Assembly: GCF_001999245.1 (NCBI RefSeq)
Contig: NZ_CP019630.1
Coordinates: 1,302,001-1,366,000, forward strand
Length of the DNA stretch: 64,000 bases
Origin: Roseibium algicola
GTDB taxonomy: Bacteria; Pseudomonadota; Alphaproteobacteria; Rhizobiales; Stappiaceae
Direction: 5' to 3'
Below the pieces are notes generated by a model. That model searched no databases and was not told the origin of the DNA. It saw only the letters and a list, made by a program, of their open reading frames with translations. A program made the position numbers and the translations under genes. Below, piece by piece: positions 37,115 to 45,329 of the stretch (position 1 is the stretch's first letter; each line of letters begins with the position of its first letter).

Positions 37115-37699
37115 TTACGACAACCCGAGTTTCCGTTCGCCGCGATCCAGGATAACCGGAACGATCAGGTCTTCCTCGTCATCCAGATGGCGCATCAGGC
37201 CGGAGATCAGGGTGTCGCTGACACCGGCGAAACTGTCGGCCGCGCGGCGGATGGCATCGCGGTCTTTCGTCTGCAATTGCCCGAACAGCTTGTTGGCGCT
37301 CTTGATCACCGCCTCAATGCGATGATGAATCAGTTCGTGGTCGCCCTCCAGCAGCTCGAAGCCATCCACCAGGCGCTTTTCGGCTTCCATGAACACCGGG
37401 AAATAGTGCTCATCCTCGATCATGTGGTGGTGATGCAGCTCACTGAGAAACTGTTGCAGACGCGGGGCAAAGAGGTTGCCGAAACGGTTTACCGGGAGCC
37501 GTTGTTCGCGGAAGTCGGTCAGGATCGTATCCAGGTCAGCACCGAGCTGACGGAAGCCGTTATGCCGTGCGAGCCAGAATTCGGTCAGTGGGCCGAGGTT
37601 CCGGTGACCCGGCCAGTCTTCGCGCGGATGTTCTTTCAGAAGGAACAGCCACTCCTGCGGAAGTCCGGTCCGTTCATCCAGATTGGTGGTGTTGGTCAT
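37115..37699 (-). CDS. Hemerythrin HHE cation-binding domain protein
   Basis: 194 residues. Histidine/carboxylate ligands of a four-helix di-iron hemerythrin-like bundle are visible: H46 (ARHNGF), the H89-H92 run with E95 and H98 (IEDEHYF), H121 and H125 (DHELIHH), and H171 with acidic residues in HLDDEEDLIVP. Family members bind O2 or NO, or repair iron-sulfur centres. It is upstream of tyrS on the same strand but with a 330-base gap, so it is transcribed separately. No signal peptide. Confidence 0.85.
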   Translation of the reverse strand: MTNTTNLDERTGLPQEWLFLLKEHPREDWPGHRNLGPLTEFWLARHNGFRQLGADLDTILTDFREQRLPVNRFGNLFAPRLQQFLSELHHHHMIEDEHYFPVFMEAEKRLVDGFELLEGDHELIHHRIEAVIKSANKLFGQLQTKDRDAIRRAADSFAGVSDTLISGLMRHLDDEEDLIVPVILDRGERKLGLS

Positions 37700-37796
37700 G
37701 GGTTTCAGGTCCGGTCAGAGAGAAGGTTTGCCGACCTTATACGCATGTTTTGGCCTGTCATGCGGAAACAGTGTGTTCACTCCCCGGGAACAGACG

Positions 37797-38246
37797 TCAC
37801 TGCACCAGTTTGCCCAGCACCTTCCAGAGCGCTTCGGTGTCCCCCGGCTCCAGATGCCTTGTGAATTCGGTTTCCACCGCTGCCCGGTAACACGGCCACA
37901 TGGCCTTCAAGAGCATCTCCCCTTCCTGGGTCAGACGCACCGAGACACCTCTGCCGTCTTCCGGGCTCTTCAGCTTTTCGATGTAGCCCGCAGCCACCAG
38001 CCGATCGAGCAGGCGCGAAACATTGTACTGGGCCAGCAGCATCCGCTTTTCGATTTCGACCGGTCGCAGAGTTTTGTCCTCTGCCCGGCTTAATTCCAGC
38101 AGCACATCGTACCAGCCGAGAGGTGGGAAACCGGCCGCCTTCAGGCGTGCCTCGACCCGCGCCAGCACGTTGCCGCTTGCACGCTGCAGACGGGCCCAGG
38201 CGTCGATGGCCTGGGGGACGGTTTCGGCGGAATTGCTCATGGCCAA
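37797..38246 (-). CDS. MarR-family transcriptional regulator
   Basis: 149 residues with a winged helix: LARVEARLKAAGFPPLGWYDVLLELSRAED, LRPVEIEKRMLLAQYNVSRLLDRLVAAGYIEK (recognition helix) and the wing SPEDGRGVSVRLTQEG. MAMSNS or MSNS (38240) may be the start. It faces a GST gene across 89 bp carrying three identical-type palindromes, the likely operators for both genes. MarR proteins usually release DNA on binding a phenolic or oxidant ligand. Confidence 0.92.
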   Translation of the reverse strand: MAMSNSAETVPQAIDAWARLQRASGNVLARVEARLKAAGFPPLGWYDVLLELSRAEDKTLRPVEIEKRMLLAQYNVSRLLDRLVAAGYIEKLKSPEDGRGVSVRLTQEGEMLLKAMWPCYRAAVETEFTRHLEPGDTEALWKVLGKLVQ

Positions 38247-38260
38247 GAAATAGAAAATTT

Positions 38261-38319
38261 ATGCAATTGCATCAATCTTGATTTTTCATGCATATGCATC
38301 CATCTTGATGCAGATGCAT
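38261..38319. promoter_or_regulatory. Three ATGCA-N2-TGCAT palindromes between marR and GST genes
   Basis: ATGCAATTGCAT (38261-38272), ATGCATATGCAT (38288-38299) and ATGCAGATGCAT (38308-38319); the first two are perfect 12-bp palindromes. Centre spacings are 27 and 20 bp. A CATC[AC]ATCTTGAT block follows copies 1 and 2, suggesting the operator array grew by tandem duplication. Probable MarR binding sites. Confidence 0.75.
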
Positions 38320-38335
38320 GAAAAGGAGTTTCCAG

Positions 38336-39040
38336 ATGCCCGACACACTCACCCTGATCAGCCATGCGCTTTGCCCTTACGTGCAGCGCGCGGCGATCGT
38401 CCTTCATGAAAAGAATGTTCCGTTTGACCGGGTTACCATCGACCTTGCCGACAAACCTGACTGGTTCCGCGCGGCCTCACCACTCGGCAAGGTGCCGCTG
38501 CTGAAACTGGGTGCTGATCGCTATCTCTTCGAATCCGCCCCGATCGTCGAATTCCTGGACGAGACAGAAGGGAGCCGGCTGCACCCGGAGGACCCTTCCG
38601 AACGCGCGCGGCACCGGGCCTATATCGAATTTGCCTCGCAGATCCTGAACGGTATCGGCGCGCTCTACAACGCCAGGGACGACACCGGGTTTTATGCTGC
38701 GGGTGAAGCACTTCGTGCAAAGTTCCGTCATCTGGAAAGCGAACTTGATCCGGACGGTCCCTTCTTCGCCGGTAGTGCCTTTTCGCTCGTCGATGCGGCT
38801 TTCGCCCCGGTGTTCCGATATTTCGATGTCTTTGAGTCGTTCTTGACGCTTGAAATGTTTGACGACCTCGACCGGGTTCTTGCGTGGCGTAGCAAGCTTG
38901 CGGCCCGTACATCGGTTCAAGAAGCAGTTACTGCGGACTATCCAGCGCTATTGACCGCCTTTCTGCAAAATCGAAATAGCTGGATCTCCCAACTTCTCGA
39001 CTTGCGCAGCCGGGAGCGATCACTCCTGGTCGCACACTGA
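38336..39040 (+). CDS. Glutathione S-transferase (omega/zeta-like)
   Basis: 234 residues from ATG 38336, with AAGGAG seven bases upstream; an ATG at 38318 overlaps the last palindrome and is rejected. The N-terminal thioredoxin fold LISHALCPYVQRAAIVLHE carries a CPYV motif at C13, as in omega-class or glutaredoxin-like GSTs, then ASPLGKVPLLK and ESAPIVEFLDET. The C-terminal helical domain is complete. Probably under the divergent MarR. Confidence 0.9.
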   Translation: MPDTLTLISHALCPYVQRAAIVLHEKNVPFDRVTIDLADKPDWFRAASPLGKVPLLKLGADRYLFESAPIVEFLDETEGSRLHPEDPSERARHRAYIEFASQILNGIGALYNARDDTGFYAAGEALRAKFRHLESELDPDGPFFAGSAFSLVDAAFAPVFRYFDVFESFLTLEMFDDLDRVLAWRSKLAARTSVQEAVTADYPALLTAFLQNRNSWISQLLDLRSRERSLLVAH

Positions 39041-39082
39041 GGCCTTCAAGCGCAGCCGGACATGGCTCCGACTGCGCCCGCT

Positions 39083-39727
39083 TCAGGCGAAGGCTGCGCC
39101 GAGTTTGCCCAACTCGCCTTTGAGGTCCGTCCATCTGTCCGGCGTCGTGGTTAGTGTCGCAGGATCCCTGATTTCGACGTCATATCCCCGGTTCAACGCA
39201 CCCTTTGCGGTCAGCTGAACGCAATGACAGGCATCAAGCCCAACCAGGACCAGCCGTCCGATCCGCTTTTCCTCAAGCCAGGCTTCAAATTGCGGACTGG
39301 AGAAACTGTCACCGATCGACTTTTCAAAGACCGGAGCATTGCCGACAGCAAGTGTTCGGTCGAGCTTCAAACCGTCTCGCCCCGGTGTCCCGATACCGCC
39401 CGCCGACATCTTCATGGCCACGATCACCGGCCAGTCGCGGAAGACATTCTTGACGAAAGCGACCTGGTGGCCTGCCATCCGATGCGCTTCCACCTGGCGC
39501 CCTATTTCGGCAAGCACAGCGTCTCTCTGGCCTGCGTCAAAAGCGTGTTTGCCGGTATTCCTGGTGAAGTCCTCCTGCACGTCGATGACCACCAGAGCTG
39601 TGCCAGGCCGCATTGACCTGTCGATACTTGCGCCCTTTGTCGGCGTTCCCAGCCGCCGCAGGCAATAAACGATATAGGCGACAATGCTTGCGGCACAGAG
39701 CCCGGCCGCAATCCAGATACCGGTCAT
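39083..39727 (-). CDS. Membrane-anchored isochorismatase-family cysteine hydrolase
   Basis: 214 residues from ATG 39727, with AGGAGAGG upstream. A single N-terminal hydrophobic helix (about 4-24, IWIAAGLCAASIVAYIVYCL) precedes a cysteine hydrolase domain: VVIDVQEDF with D49, FEKSIGDSF with K136 and LDACHCVQL with C169 as probable nucleophile. Such enzymes hydrolyse amides or isochorismate-like ethers. A membrane anchor is unusual for the family. It follows the marR gene at 22 bases, likely cotranscribed. Confidence 0.82.
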   Translation of the reverse strand: MTGIWIAAGLCAASIVAYIVYCLRRLGTPTKGASIDRSMRPGTALVVIDVQEDFTRNTGKHAFDAGQRDAVLAEIGRQVEAHRMAGHQVAFVKNVFRDWPVIVAMKMSAGGIGTPGRDGLKLDRTLAVGNAPVFEKSIGDSFSSPQFEAWLEEKRIGRLVLVGLDACHCVQLTAKGALNRGYDVEIRDPATLTTTPDRWTDLKGELGKLGAAFA

Positions 39728-39749
39728 GTGACCTCTCCTGTTCGTGAAA

Positions 39750-40217
39750 TTATTCCAGTGCCTTGGGCCGATCCGGGTCGTCCTCGAACGCAGCAAAATG
39801 ATCAAGCATGGTGCAGAGCACCCGTTGCGTGGAACGCAGATCGTCGTCCGAGAAGAGCTCGCAGACTGTCTCGATTTCGTCAGTCTCCCGTGCCCGGATT
39901 TCGCCGAACCGGTCGTGCCCCGCTTCGTTCAAGGCAAACAGTGGTGATCGCTTGTGCGCCGGATTGGCCCGGCGCTCGACCAGTCCCTGCTCTTCCAGGG
40001 CGTTCATCACGAGCTGGATCTGCTGGCGGGCAAGAAACAGCGCCCGGCCGATCTCGGGTACCGCCATCGGCCCGGCCTCCTCCAGCACTTCCATGACCGC
40101 TCGCATACCGACGGTCACGCCGGTTCCCTCCAGCTTGGCCTCCACCGCCCGCGCAAGCCGGCGGTGCACGGGGCGTATCAGGCGGATGATTTCATAAAGC
40201 TCGACGGACTTCTTCAT
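39750..40217 (-). CDS. MarR-family transcriptional regulator (second)
   Basis: 155 residues from ATG 40217, with GAGG upstream; an earlier in-frame ATG at 40247 falls inside the operator repeats and is rejected. wHTH pattern: GVTVGMRAVMEVLEEAGPMAVPEIGRALFLARQQIQLVMNALEEQGLVERRANPAHKRSPLFALNEAG. It is transcribed with the cysteine hydrolase and preceded by two tandem TGACA-N7-TGTCA sites, suggesting autoregulation. Confidence 0.9.
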   Translation of the reverse strand: MKKSVELYEIIRLIRPVHRRLARAVEAKLEGTGVTVGMRAVMEVLEEAGPMAVPEIGRALFLARQQIQLVMNALEEQGLVERRANPAHKRSPLFALNEAGHDRFGEIRARETDEIETVCELFSDDDLRSTQRVLCTMLDHFAAFEDDPDRPKALE

Positions 40218-40229
40218 GGGTACCTCGTT

Positions 40230-40266
40230 TGACAATTTATATGTCATTTTGACATTTATATTGTCA
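40230..40266. promoter_or_regulatory. Tandem TGACA-N7-TGTCA operators before marR
   Basis: TGACA-N7-TGTCA at 40230-40246 and again at 40250-40266, centres exactly 20 bp apart (two helical turns). AT-rich core and overlap with the promoter zone suit a MarR repressor site (inference). Confidence 0.7.
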
Positions 40267-40413
40267 ATAAGATTTTTGAACGCCCCTGTGTGTCATCACC
40301 CTGGAACCGAAGGCCCTAAGCCAGACGTTTCGATCCCGGTAAAAACCAGGTTCCGTGCCTTGGCGAGGGTTTGGAGCTATACTGCCGGTCCCGTTCGTAG
40401 TCTGGAGCGAACC

Positions 40414-41229
40414 ATGAGCAATCAGGAAGGCGTCCCCCGAAACGGAACATTCGCCGAGCGATACGACAGTGTCATGGTGCCGGTGATCTTTCAGCCTTGG
40501 GCACAAGAGCTGCTCCAACGGCAACCACCCCAAAAAGGAGACCGGATCCTGGACCTTGCGTGCGGCACCGGTGCGGTAATCCGTGAAGTCGCGAGCCTTG
40601 GGAACGGATTTGCGAGGCTGGCCGGCGTGGACATGAGTGCGGGAATGCTGGCCGTTGCGGCCGAAAAGGCCAGCGTAAACAGGATAGACGCAGAATGGTT
40701 CGAGGCAACCGCAGGCGATCTGCCGTTTCCTGATGGCGGCTTTGACCTCGCTTACTGTCAGCAGGCTTTGCAGTTCTTTCCCGATCGTGTCGGAGCCCTG
40801 CGCGAACTTCACCGCGTACTGGCACGCGGGGGCCGCGTCGCCTTCTGCGTTTCCCGCGGTCTGTCAGAAAATCCTCTGCTGATGGCGCAGGCAACCGCAT
40901 TGGAAAAACACGTCGGTGCAGAGGCGGGGGCAGCCGTTCGTGCGATCTGCCAACTCTCCGACCCTGAAGAAATACGATCGAACTTCGAGGCCGCCGGGTT
41001 TCTGGATATCCAACTGGAGACAGTTTCACTGACGCTTCATCACCCGGATGGCCGTGCGTATGCCGCCGGAGCCATGGGCGGCATGCATACCGGAGACAAG
41101 CTCTCCCGGCTATCCGAAGACGACAGGAACGCCTGCTTCAATGATTTCCTGAAAGAACTGGGCCACTGTTTTGACGGTAAGGCAATCCGGTTTCCGCACG
41201 TCTCCAACGTTGTGACAGCACACACCTGA
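40414..41229 (+). CDS. Class I SAM-dependent methyltransferase (UbiE/COQ5-like)
   Basis: 271 residues from ATG 40414, with GGAG upstream; the longer open frame to 40216 crosses the marR operators and is rejected. SAM motif I is ILDLACGTGAV near 44-54, GVDMSAGML is motif post-I, and DLAYCQQALQFFPD is motif II. The chain resembles UbiE-like C-methyltransferases acting on small hydrophobic molecules; substrate unknown. It ends in a bidirectional terminator shared with the glycine-cleavage operon. Confidence 0.85.
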   Translation: MSNQEGVPRNGTFAERYDSVMVPVIFQPWAQELLQRQPPQKGDRILDLACGTGAVIREVASLGNGFARLAGVDMSAGMLAVAAEKASVNRIDAEWFEATAGDLPFPDGGFDLAYCQQALQFFPDRVGALRELHRVLARGGRVAFCVSRGLSENPLLMAQATALEKHVGAEAGAAVRAICQLSDPEEIRSNFEAAGFLDIQLETVSLTLHHPDGRAYAAGAMGGMHTGDKLSRLSEDDRNACFNDFLKELGHCFDGKAIRFPHVSNVVTAHT

Positions 41230-41243
41230 GCGACAGGAAACAA

Positions 41244-41269
41244 AAAACCCCGGCCGAAGCCGGGGTTTT
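41244..41269. terminator. Bidirectional intrinsic terminator (methyltransferase / gcvPB)
   Basis: AAAACCCCGGC / GCCGGGGTTTT, 11-bp perfect stem with a CGAA loop and T-runs on both strands, between two converging genes. Confidence 0.9.
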
Positions 41270-41293
41270 CATGCTTGAAAATTCGTCCACGTG

Positions 41294-42886
41294 CTACTCG
41301 GCAGCAGCCGGGGTCACTTCGGCCGGAGCCGGCTCGGTCCATTTCAGGACCGGCTTGCGAGCTGCACCCGTTTCGTCCAGACGGCGTCGCGGGGCAAGAT
41401 ACGGTGCACCGGAGAAGCGTTCCGTTTCGCCGCGCTTTGCGCTCATCACGAGATCGCGCATGGTGGCGACGAAAAGATCGAGCGCAGCCCGGCTTTCCGA
41501 TTCCGTCGGCTCGATCAGCATCGCGCCATGGACAACCAGCGGGAAGTACATGGTCATCGGATGATAGCCCTCGTCGATCATCGCCTTGGCGAAGTCGAGC
41601 GTGGTCACGCCGGTGTCCTTCAGGAAGCTGTCGTCGAACAGCACTTCGTGCATGCATGGACGCTCGCCAAAGGGCAGGCTCATCAGGTCCTGCAGGCCGA
41701 CGCGAATATAGTTCGCATTCAGCACCGCATCTTCAGACGCCTGCCGCAGACCGTCGGAGCCGTGGCTCATCATGTAGGACAGAGCCCGCACGTACATGCC
41801 CATCTGGCCGTGGAACGCGGTCATGCGGCCGAACGGCTGCTCGCCGTCCTTGGTGGCAGCTTCGGTTTCGACCAGTTCTACACCTTTTTCCGTCTTGCGG
41901 ATGAACGGCAGCGGCGCGAATGGAGCCAGTCTCTGGGACAGGACGACCGGACCGGAACCCGGGCCACCGCCGCCGTGAGGCGTCGAGAAGGTCTTGTGCA
42001 GGTTGATATGCATGGCGTCGACACCAAGATCCCCCGGGCGGGCCTTGCCGACGATGGCGTTGAAGTTGGCGCCATCGCAGTAGAAATAGGCATCCGCCTT
42101 GTGAATCAGATCGGCGATCTGCTTCACTTCCCGTTCGAACAGCCCGCAGGTGTTCGGGTTGGTCAGCATGATGCCGGCGATGTTGCCTTCGTGTTCGGCA
42201 ATGGTCTTCTTCAGTGCCTCCAGATCGACGGTCCCGTCGTCCTTGGCATCGATGTTGACGACCTTGTAACCCAAGAGCGCTGCCGTTGCCGGGTTGGTGC
42301 CATGAGCGCTTTCCGGCACCAGAACGATCTTCGGATCACGGCCGGCAGCGGTGTGGGCTGCCTTGATCGCCATCATGCCGCACAATTCGCCATGGGCACC
42401 GGCTTTCGGGCTCATTGCGACGGCGGAGGTGTTGGTGGACACCATCAGCCAGTGGGCAAGCGCATCGATCAGTTCCAGTGCGCCGGGCACCGAGGAGACC
42501 GGCTGAAGCGGATGGATGTCCGCGAAGCCCGGCAGACGGGCCATCTTCTCGTTGAGGCGCGGATTGTGCTTCATGGTGCACGAGCCGAGCGGATAGAGAC
42601 CGCTGTCGATGGCATAGTTGTTCCGCGACAGGCGCACATAGTGGCGCATGGCTTCCGGTTCGGCGAGGCCAGGCAGACCGATCTCGGCCTTGCGCTTGAA
42701 GCTGCCAAGCTCGAACTCGGCGCTTTCGTCCTCGTCGAGATCGACACCGGTTGTTTCCAGCGAGCCGAATTCGAAAATCAGCGGCTCTTCCATATCGAGA
42801 CCACGGTTGCCGGTGAAAGTCTTCGGGCGGAAAGCATCCCCGGCATCACCTGCTGCGGTCGGGCGGCCTTGCGTGTTCATGCTCAT
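41294..42886 (-). CDS. gcvPB: Glycine dehydrogenase (decarboxylating) subunit 2
   Basis: 530 residues, the C-terminal half of split P protein. PLP lysine around K298 in [26 protein letters not shown] is the preceding family motif. With GcvPA it decarboxylates glycine onto the H-protein lipoyl arm. Start overlaps the gcvPA stop by four bases. Alanine-rich C-terminal tail. Last gene of the operon. Confidence 0.96.
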   Translation of the reverse strand: MSMNTQGRPTAAGDAGDAFRPKTFTGNRGLDMEEPLIFEFGSLETTGVDLDEDESAEFELGSFKRKAEIGLPGLAEPEAMRHYVRLSRNNYAIDSGLYPLGSCTMKHNPRLNEKMARLPGFADIHPLQPVSSVPGALELIDALAHWLMVSTNTSAVAMSPKAGAHGELCGMMAIKAAHTAAGRDPKIVLVPESAHGTNPATAALLGYKVVNIDAKDDGTVDLEALKKTIAEHEGNIAGIMLTNPNTCGLFEREVKQIADLIHKADAYFYCDGANFNAIVGKARPGDLGVDAMHINLHKTFSTPHGGGGPGSGPVVLSQRLAPFAPLPFIRKTEKGVELVETEAATKDGEQPFGRMTAFHGQMGMYVRALSYMMSHGSDGLRQASEDAVLNANYIRVGLQDLMSLPFGERPCMHEVLFDDSFLKDTGVTTLDFAKAMIDEGYHPMTMYFPLVVHGAMLIEPTESESRAALDLFVATMRDLVMSAKRGETERFSGAPYLAPRRRLDETGAARKPVLKWTEPAPAEVTPAAAE

Positions 42887-44229
42887 GCCAGCACCTCCTT
42901 CAGCGCGTCCGCAAAGGCCGCGCGGTCTTCATCCGTATTGACTTCGGTCGACGCGACGACCAACAGGTTCGCGAGATCCTTGTTGCCCGGCTCCAGTCGA
43001 GAAACCGGCAGGCCCGCGAGAACGCCCCGTTCGGCCAGTTGCTCGACCACATCCTCGGCCACCTTCGGCAGCGCAATCGTGAACTCGTTGAAATAGGCCG
43101 AGTTCAGAACCTCGACACCGGGCACGTCGGCAAGAAGCTTCTTCAGCTTCACCGCGTTGCCGTGGTTGATGCGGGCGAGTTTGGTCAACCCGGCCTGCCC
43201 CAGCAGCGACATGTGAATGGTGAAGGCAAGGCAGCAGAGACCGGAGTTGGTGCAGATGTTGGACGTTGCCTTGTCGCGGCGGATATGCTGCTCGCGGGTC
43301 GACAGCGTCAGCACGAAACCGCGCTTGCCTTCCGCATCCACCGTCTCACCGCAGAGCCGGCCCGGCATCTGGCGGACATATTGCTGGCGGGTGGCGAAGA
43401 GACCGACGTAAGGACCACCGAAGTTGAGGCCGTTGCCGATGGACTGGCCTTCACCGACCACGATGTCGGCGCCTTGTGTTCCCGGCGGTTCGATCAGGCC
43501 GAGCGACACCACTTCGGTGAAGACCGCGATCAGCAGCGCCTTGTGCTGGTGCGCCTTTTCGGCAATCGGCTTCAGGTCGATCAGCTGGCCGTAGAACGAC
43601 GGCGACTGGACGACAACGCAAGACGTCTCGTCATCGATCTGTGACAGGATGTCTTCGGTGCCCGTCGGGTCTGCCGGGAGGCTGACGACCCGATCGCCGG
43701 CCATGTTGGACAGGCCTTCGACGACTTCCCGGTACTGCGGATGCAGCCCGCCGGAAAGCACGGCCTTGTTGCGCTTGGTCACCCGGTGCGCCATCAGCAC
43801 GGCTTCACCGGTGCCGGTGGAGCCGTCATACATGGACGCGTTGGCGACATCCATTGCGGTAAGGCGCGCTACCTGGGTCTGGAACTCGAACAGGTACTGA
43901 AGCGTACCTTGCGTGATTTCCGGCTGATAGGGCGTATAGGAGGTCAGGAACTCCGACCGCTGGATCAGGTGGTCGACTGTTGCCGGCACATGGTGCTTGT
44001 AGGCACCTGCGCCGACGAAGAACGGAACGGAGCCGGCCGCAGTGTTCTTCGATGCCATGGCCGAGAGCTTGCGCTCCACTTCCATTTCGCTGGCTCGTTT
44101 GGGAAGGTCGAGCAGACCCTTCATGCGAACGTCTTCAGGGATATCCGCAAAGAGTTCATCGACGGATTTGACGCCGACCCGCGCGAGCATGTCGCTGCGG
44201 TCGGTATCGTTCAAAGGCAGGTAGCGCAT
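42883..44229 (-). CDS. gcvPA: Glycine dehydrogenase (decarboxylating) subunit 1
   Basis: 448 residues from ATG 44229 ([11 protein letters not shown]), with GGGAG upstream; the 16-codon extension is rejected. N-terminal half of the split P protein: [62 protein letters not shown] are hallmark segments. It forms the alpha2beta2 P protein with GcvPB. A split P protein is common in alphaproteobacteria and Gram-positives. Confidence 0.96.
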   Translation of the reverse strand: MRYLPLNDTDRSDMLARVGVKSVDELFADIPEDVRMKGLLDLPKRASEMEVERKLSAMASKNTAAGSVPFFVGAGAYKHHVPATVDHLIQRSEFLTSYTPYQPEITQGTLQYLFEFQTQVARLTAMDVANASMYDGSTGTGEAVLMAHRVTKRNKAVLSGGLHPQYREVVEGLSNMAGDRVVSLPADPTGTEDILSQIDDETSCVVVQSPSFYGQLIDLKPIAEKAHQHKALLIAVFTEVVSLGLIEPPGTQGADIVVGEGQSIGNGLNFGGPYVGLFATRQQYVRQMPGRLCGETVDAEGKRGFVLTLSTREQHIRRDKATSNICTNSGLCCLAFTIHMSLLGQAGLTKLARINHGNAVKLKKLLADVPGVEVLNSAYFNEFTIALPKVAEDVVEQLAERGVLAGLPVSRLEPGNKDLANLLVVASTEVNTDEDRAAFADALKEVLA

Positions 44230-44404
44230 CAGGCAGCTCCCAAGGGTTTGATCAAAAATCGGACCGGCGAAAACCACGCTCTCGCTTCATCAGCCCGGAA
44301 CCGGAGAACTGACAAGCTTCCGGATACGGGCTCCCCGTTTCCTGCTCGGCGCGGTGGCGCCGTGCAGACACACAGAGAAGAGAACTGGTCACCATCCAGA
44401 ACAG

Positions 44405-44436
44405 GGAACCGGCTGCGACTTCGTGCGGCCGGTTCC
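44405..44436 (-). other. Hairpin between osmC and gcvPA
   Basis: GGAACCGGC / GCCGGTTCC, a 9-bp perfect stem within the 213-base gap between osmC and gcvPA. No U-run, so perhaps an RNA processing or stability element that sets subunit ratios (inference). Confidence 0.35.
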
Positions 44437-44442
44437 GGAAAG

Positions 44443-44928
44443 TCACGGTGCGACGAGGCGGAGCGGTTCGGGCTCCACAACGATCTCGCACTTCACGGAG
44501 TTGGCGATGAAACAGACGTCATGCGCCTTTTCATGCAGATCGGTCAGCCAGGTCGGATCCGGGTCCTCGGCCGCAACCAGCGTGATAACCGGCCGCAGCA
44601 CCACTTTCGTGATTGCCATCTTGCCCCGCGCCACCCGGCTCATTTCGCCCTGGGCACGGTCGCTGTAACTGGCGACAACGAAATTCGCCCGCCGGGCAAG
44701 ATCCAGGAAGGACATCATGTGGCAGGACGAGATAGCGGCGACGAAAGCCTCTTCCGGATCGACGGCGGCCTCAATGGAATATGGCAGGGGTACCACCGTG
44801 GGCGAGGCGCTTGCCGGGATCTCCAGACCACCGTCAAAACGCCAGATGTGCCCTCTGGAATAGGCGTTTGCGGCATAGTCGCCGTCGCATGCCCATTCCA
44901 CCTGTGCCGTGTAGTAGTGCCCTGCCAT
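44443..44928 (-). CDS. OsmC-family protein within the gcv operon
   Basis: 161 residues. OsmC fold with the conserved Glu and Cys: AAVDPEEAFVAAISSCHMMSFLDLA (C about 69) and HDVCFIANSVKCEI (C about 139). OsmC proteins are thiol peroxidases for organic hydroperoxides. It lies four bases after gcvH and upstream of gcvPA, all on one strand, so it is very likely cotranscribed under the glycine riboswitch. Why a thiol peroxidase should accompany glycine cleavage is unexplained; protection of lipoyl thiols is a guess. Confidence 0.88.
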   Translation of the reverse strand: MAGHYYTAQVEWACDGDYAANAYSRGHIWRFDGGLEIPASASPTVVPLPYSIEAAVDPEEAFVAAISSCHMMSFLDLARRANFVVASYSDRAQGEMSRVARGKMAITKVVLRPVITLVAAEDPDPTWLTDLHEKAHDVCFIANSVKCEIVVEPEPLRLVAP

Positions 44929-44931
44929 GAA

Positions 44932-45303
44932 TTACAACGTCTCCACGTACGCCTTGTAGGCTGCCGCGTCCATCAGGTCGGACAGCTGATCCGCATTGCC
45001 GACGGTCATCTTGATGAACCATGCAGCGCCTTCGGGATCTTCGTTCACCTTGGCCGGCTCGTCCACCAGCGCATCGTTGGCTTCAACGACTTCACCGTCG
45101 ATCGGAGCGTAGACTTCACTGGCTGCCTTGACGGATTCCACGACGGCGGCTTCATCGCCCTGTGACAGCGCCTTGCCGGCTTCCGGCAGTTCGACGTAAA
45201 CGACGTCGCCGAGCTGCTCCTGCGCGTAAGTCGTGATGCCGATGGTGGCTTTGTCGCCATCTACGGCGATCCACTCGTGGTCCTTGGAGTAATAGGTGGT
45301 CAT
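44932..45303 (-). CDS. gcvH: Glycine cleavage system H protein
   Basis: 123 residues, carrier of the aminomethyl group on lipoyl-lysine K59 ([12 protein letters not shown]). YYSKDHEWI start and [20 protein letters not shown] are family features. Third partner with T and P proteins; 26 bases after the gcvT stop. Confidence 0.97.
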   Translation of the reverse strand: MTTYYSKDHEWIAVDGDKATIGITTYAQEQLGDVVYVELPEAGKALSQGDEAAVVESVKAASEVYAPIDGEVVEANDALVDEPAKVNEDPEGAAWFIKMTVGNADQLSDLMDAAAYKAYVETL

Positions 45304-45329
45304 ATTGTGCGTCCGTTATCTGGAAAGAT

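Noticed and set aside
38318..38335. Upstream ATG for the second GST
   Set aside because: Lies in the third operator palindrome; the ATG at 38336 has a well-placed AAGGAG.
41291..43096. 601-codon plus-strand ORF
   Set aside because: Antisense to gcvPB, which has all its expected motifs.
44230..44442. Terminator between osmC and gcvPA
   Set aside because: The GGAACCGGC hairpin has no following U-run on the minus strand, so it is listed only as a hairpin.
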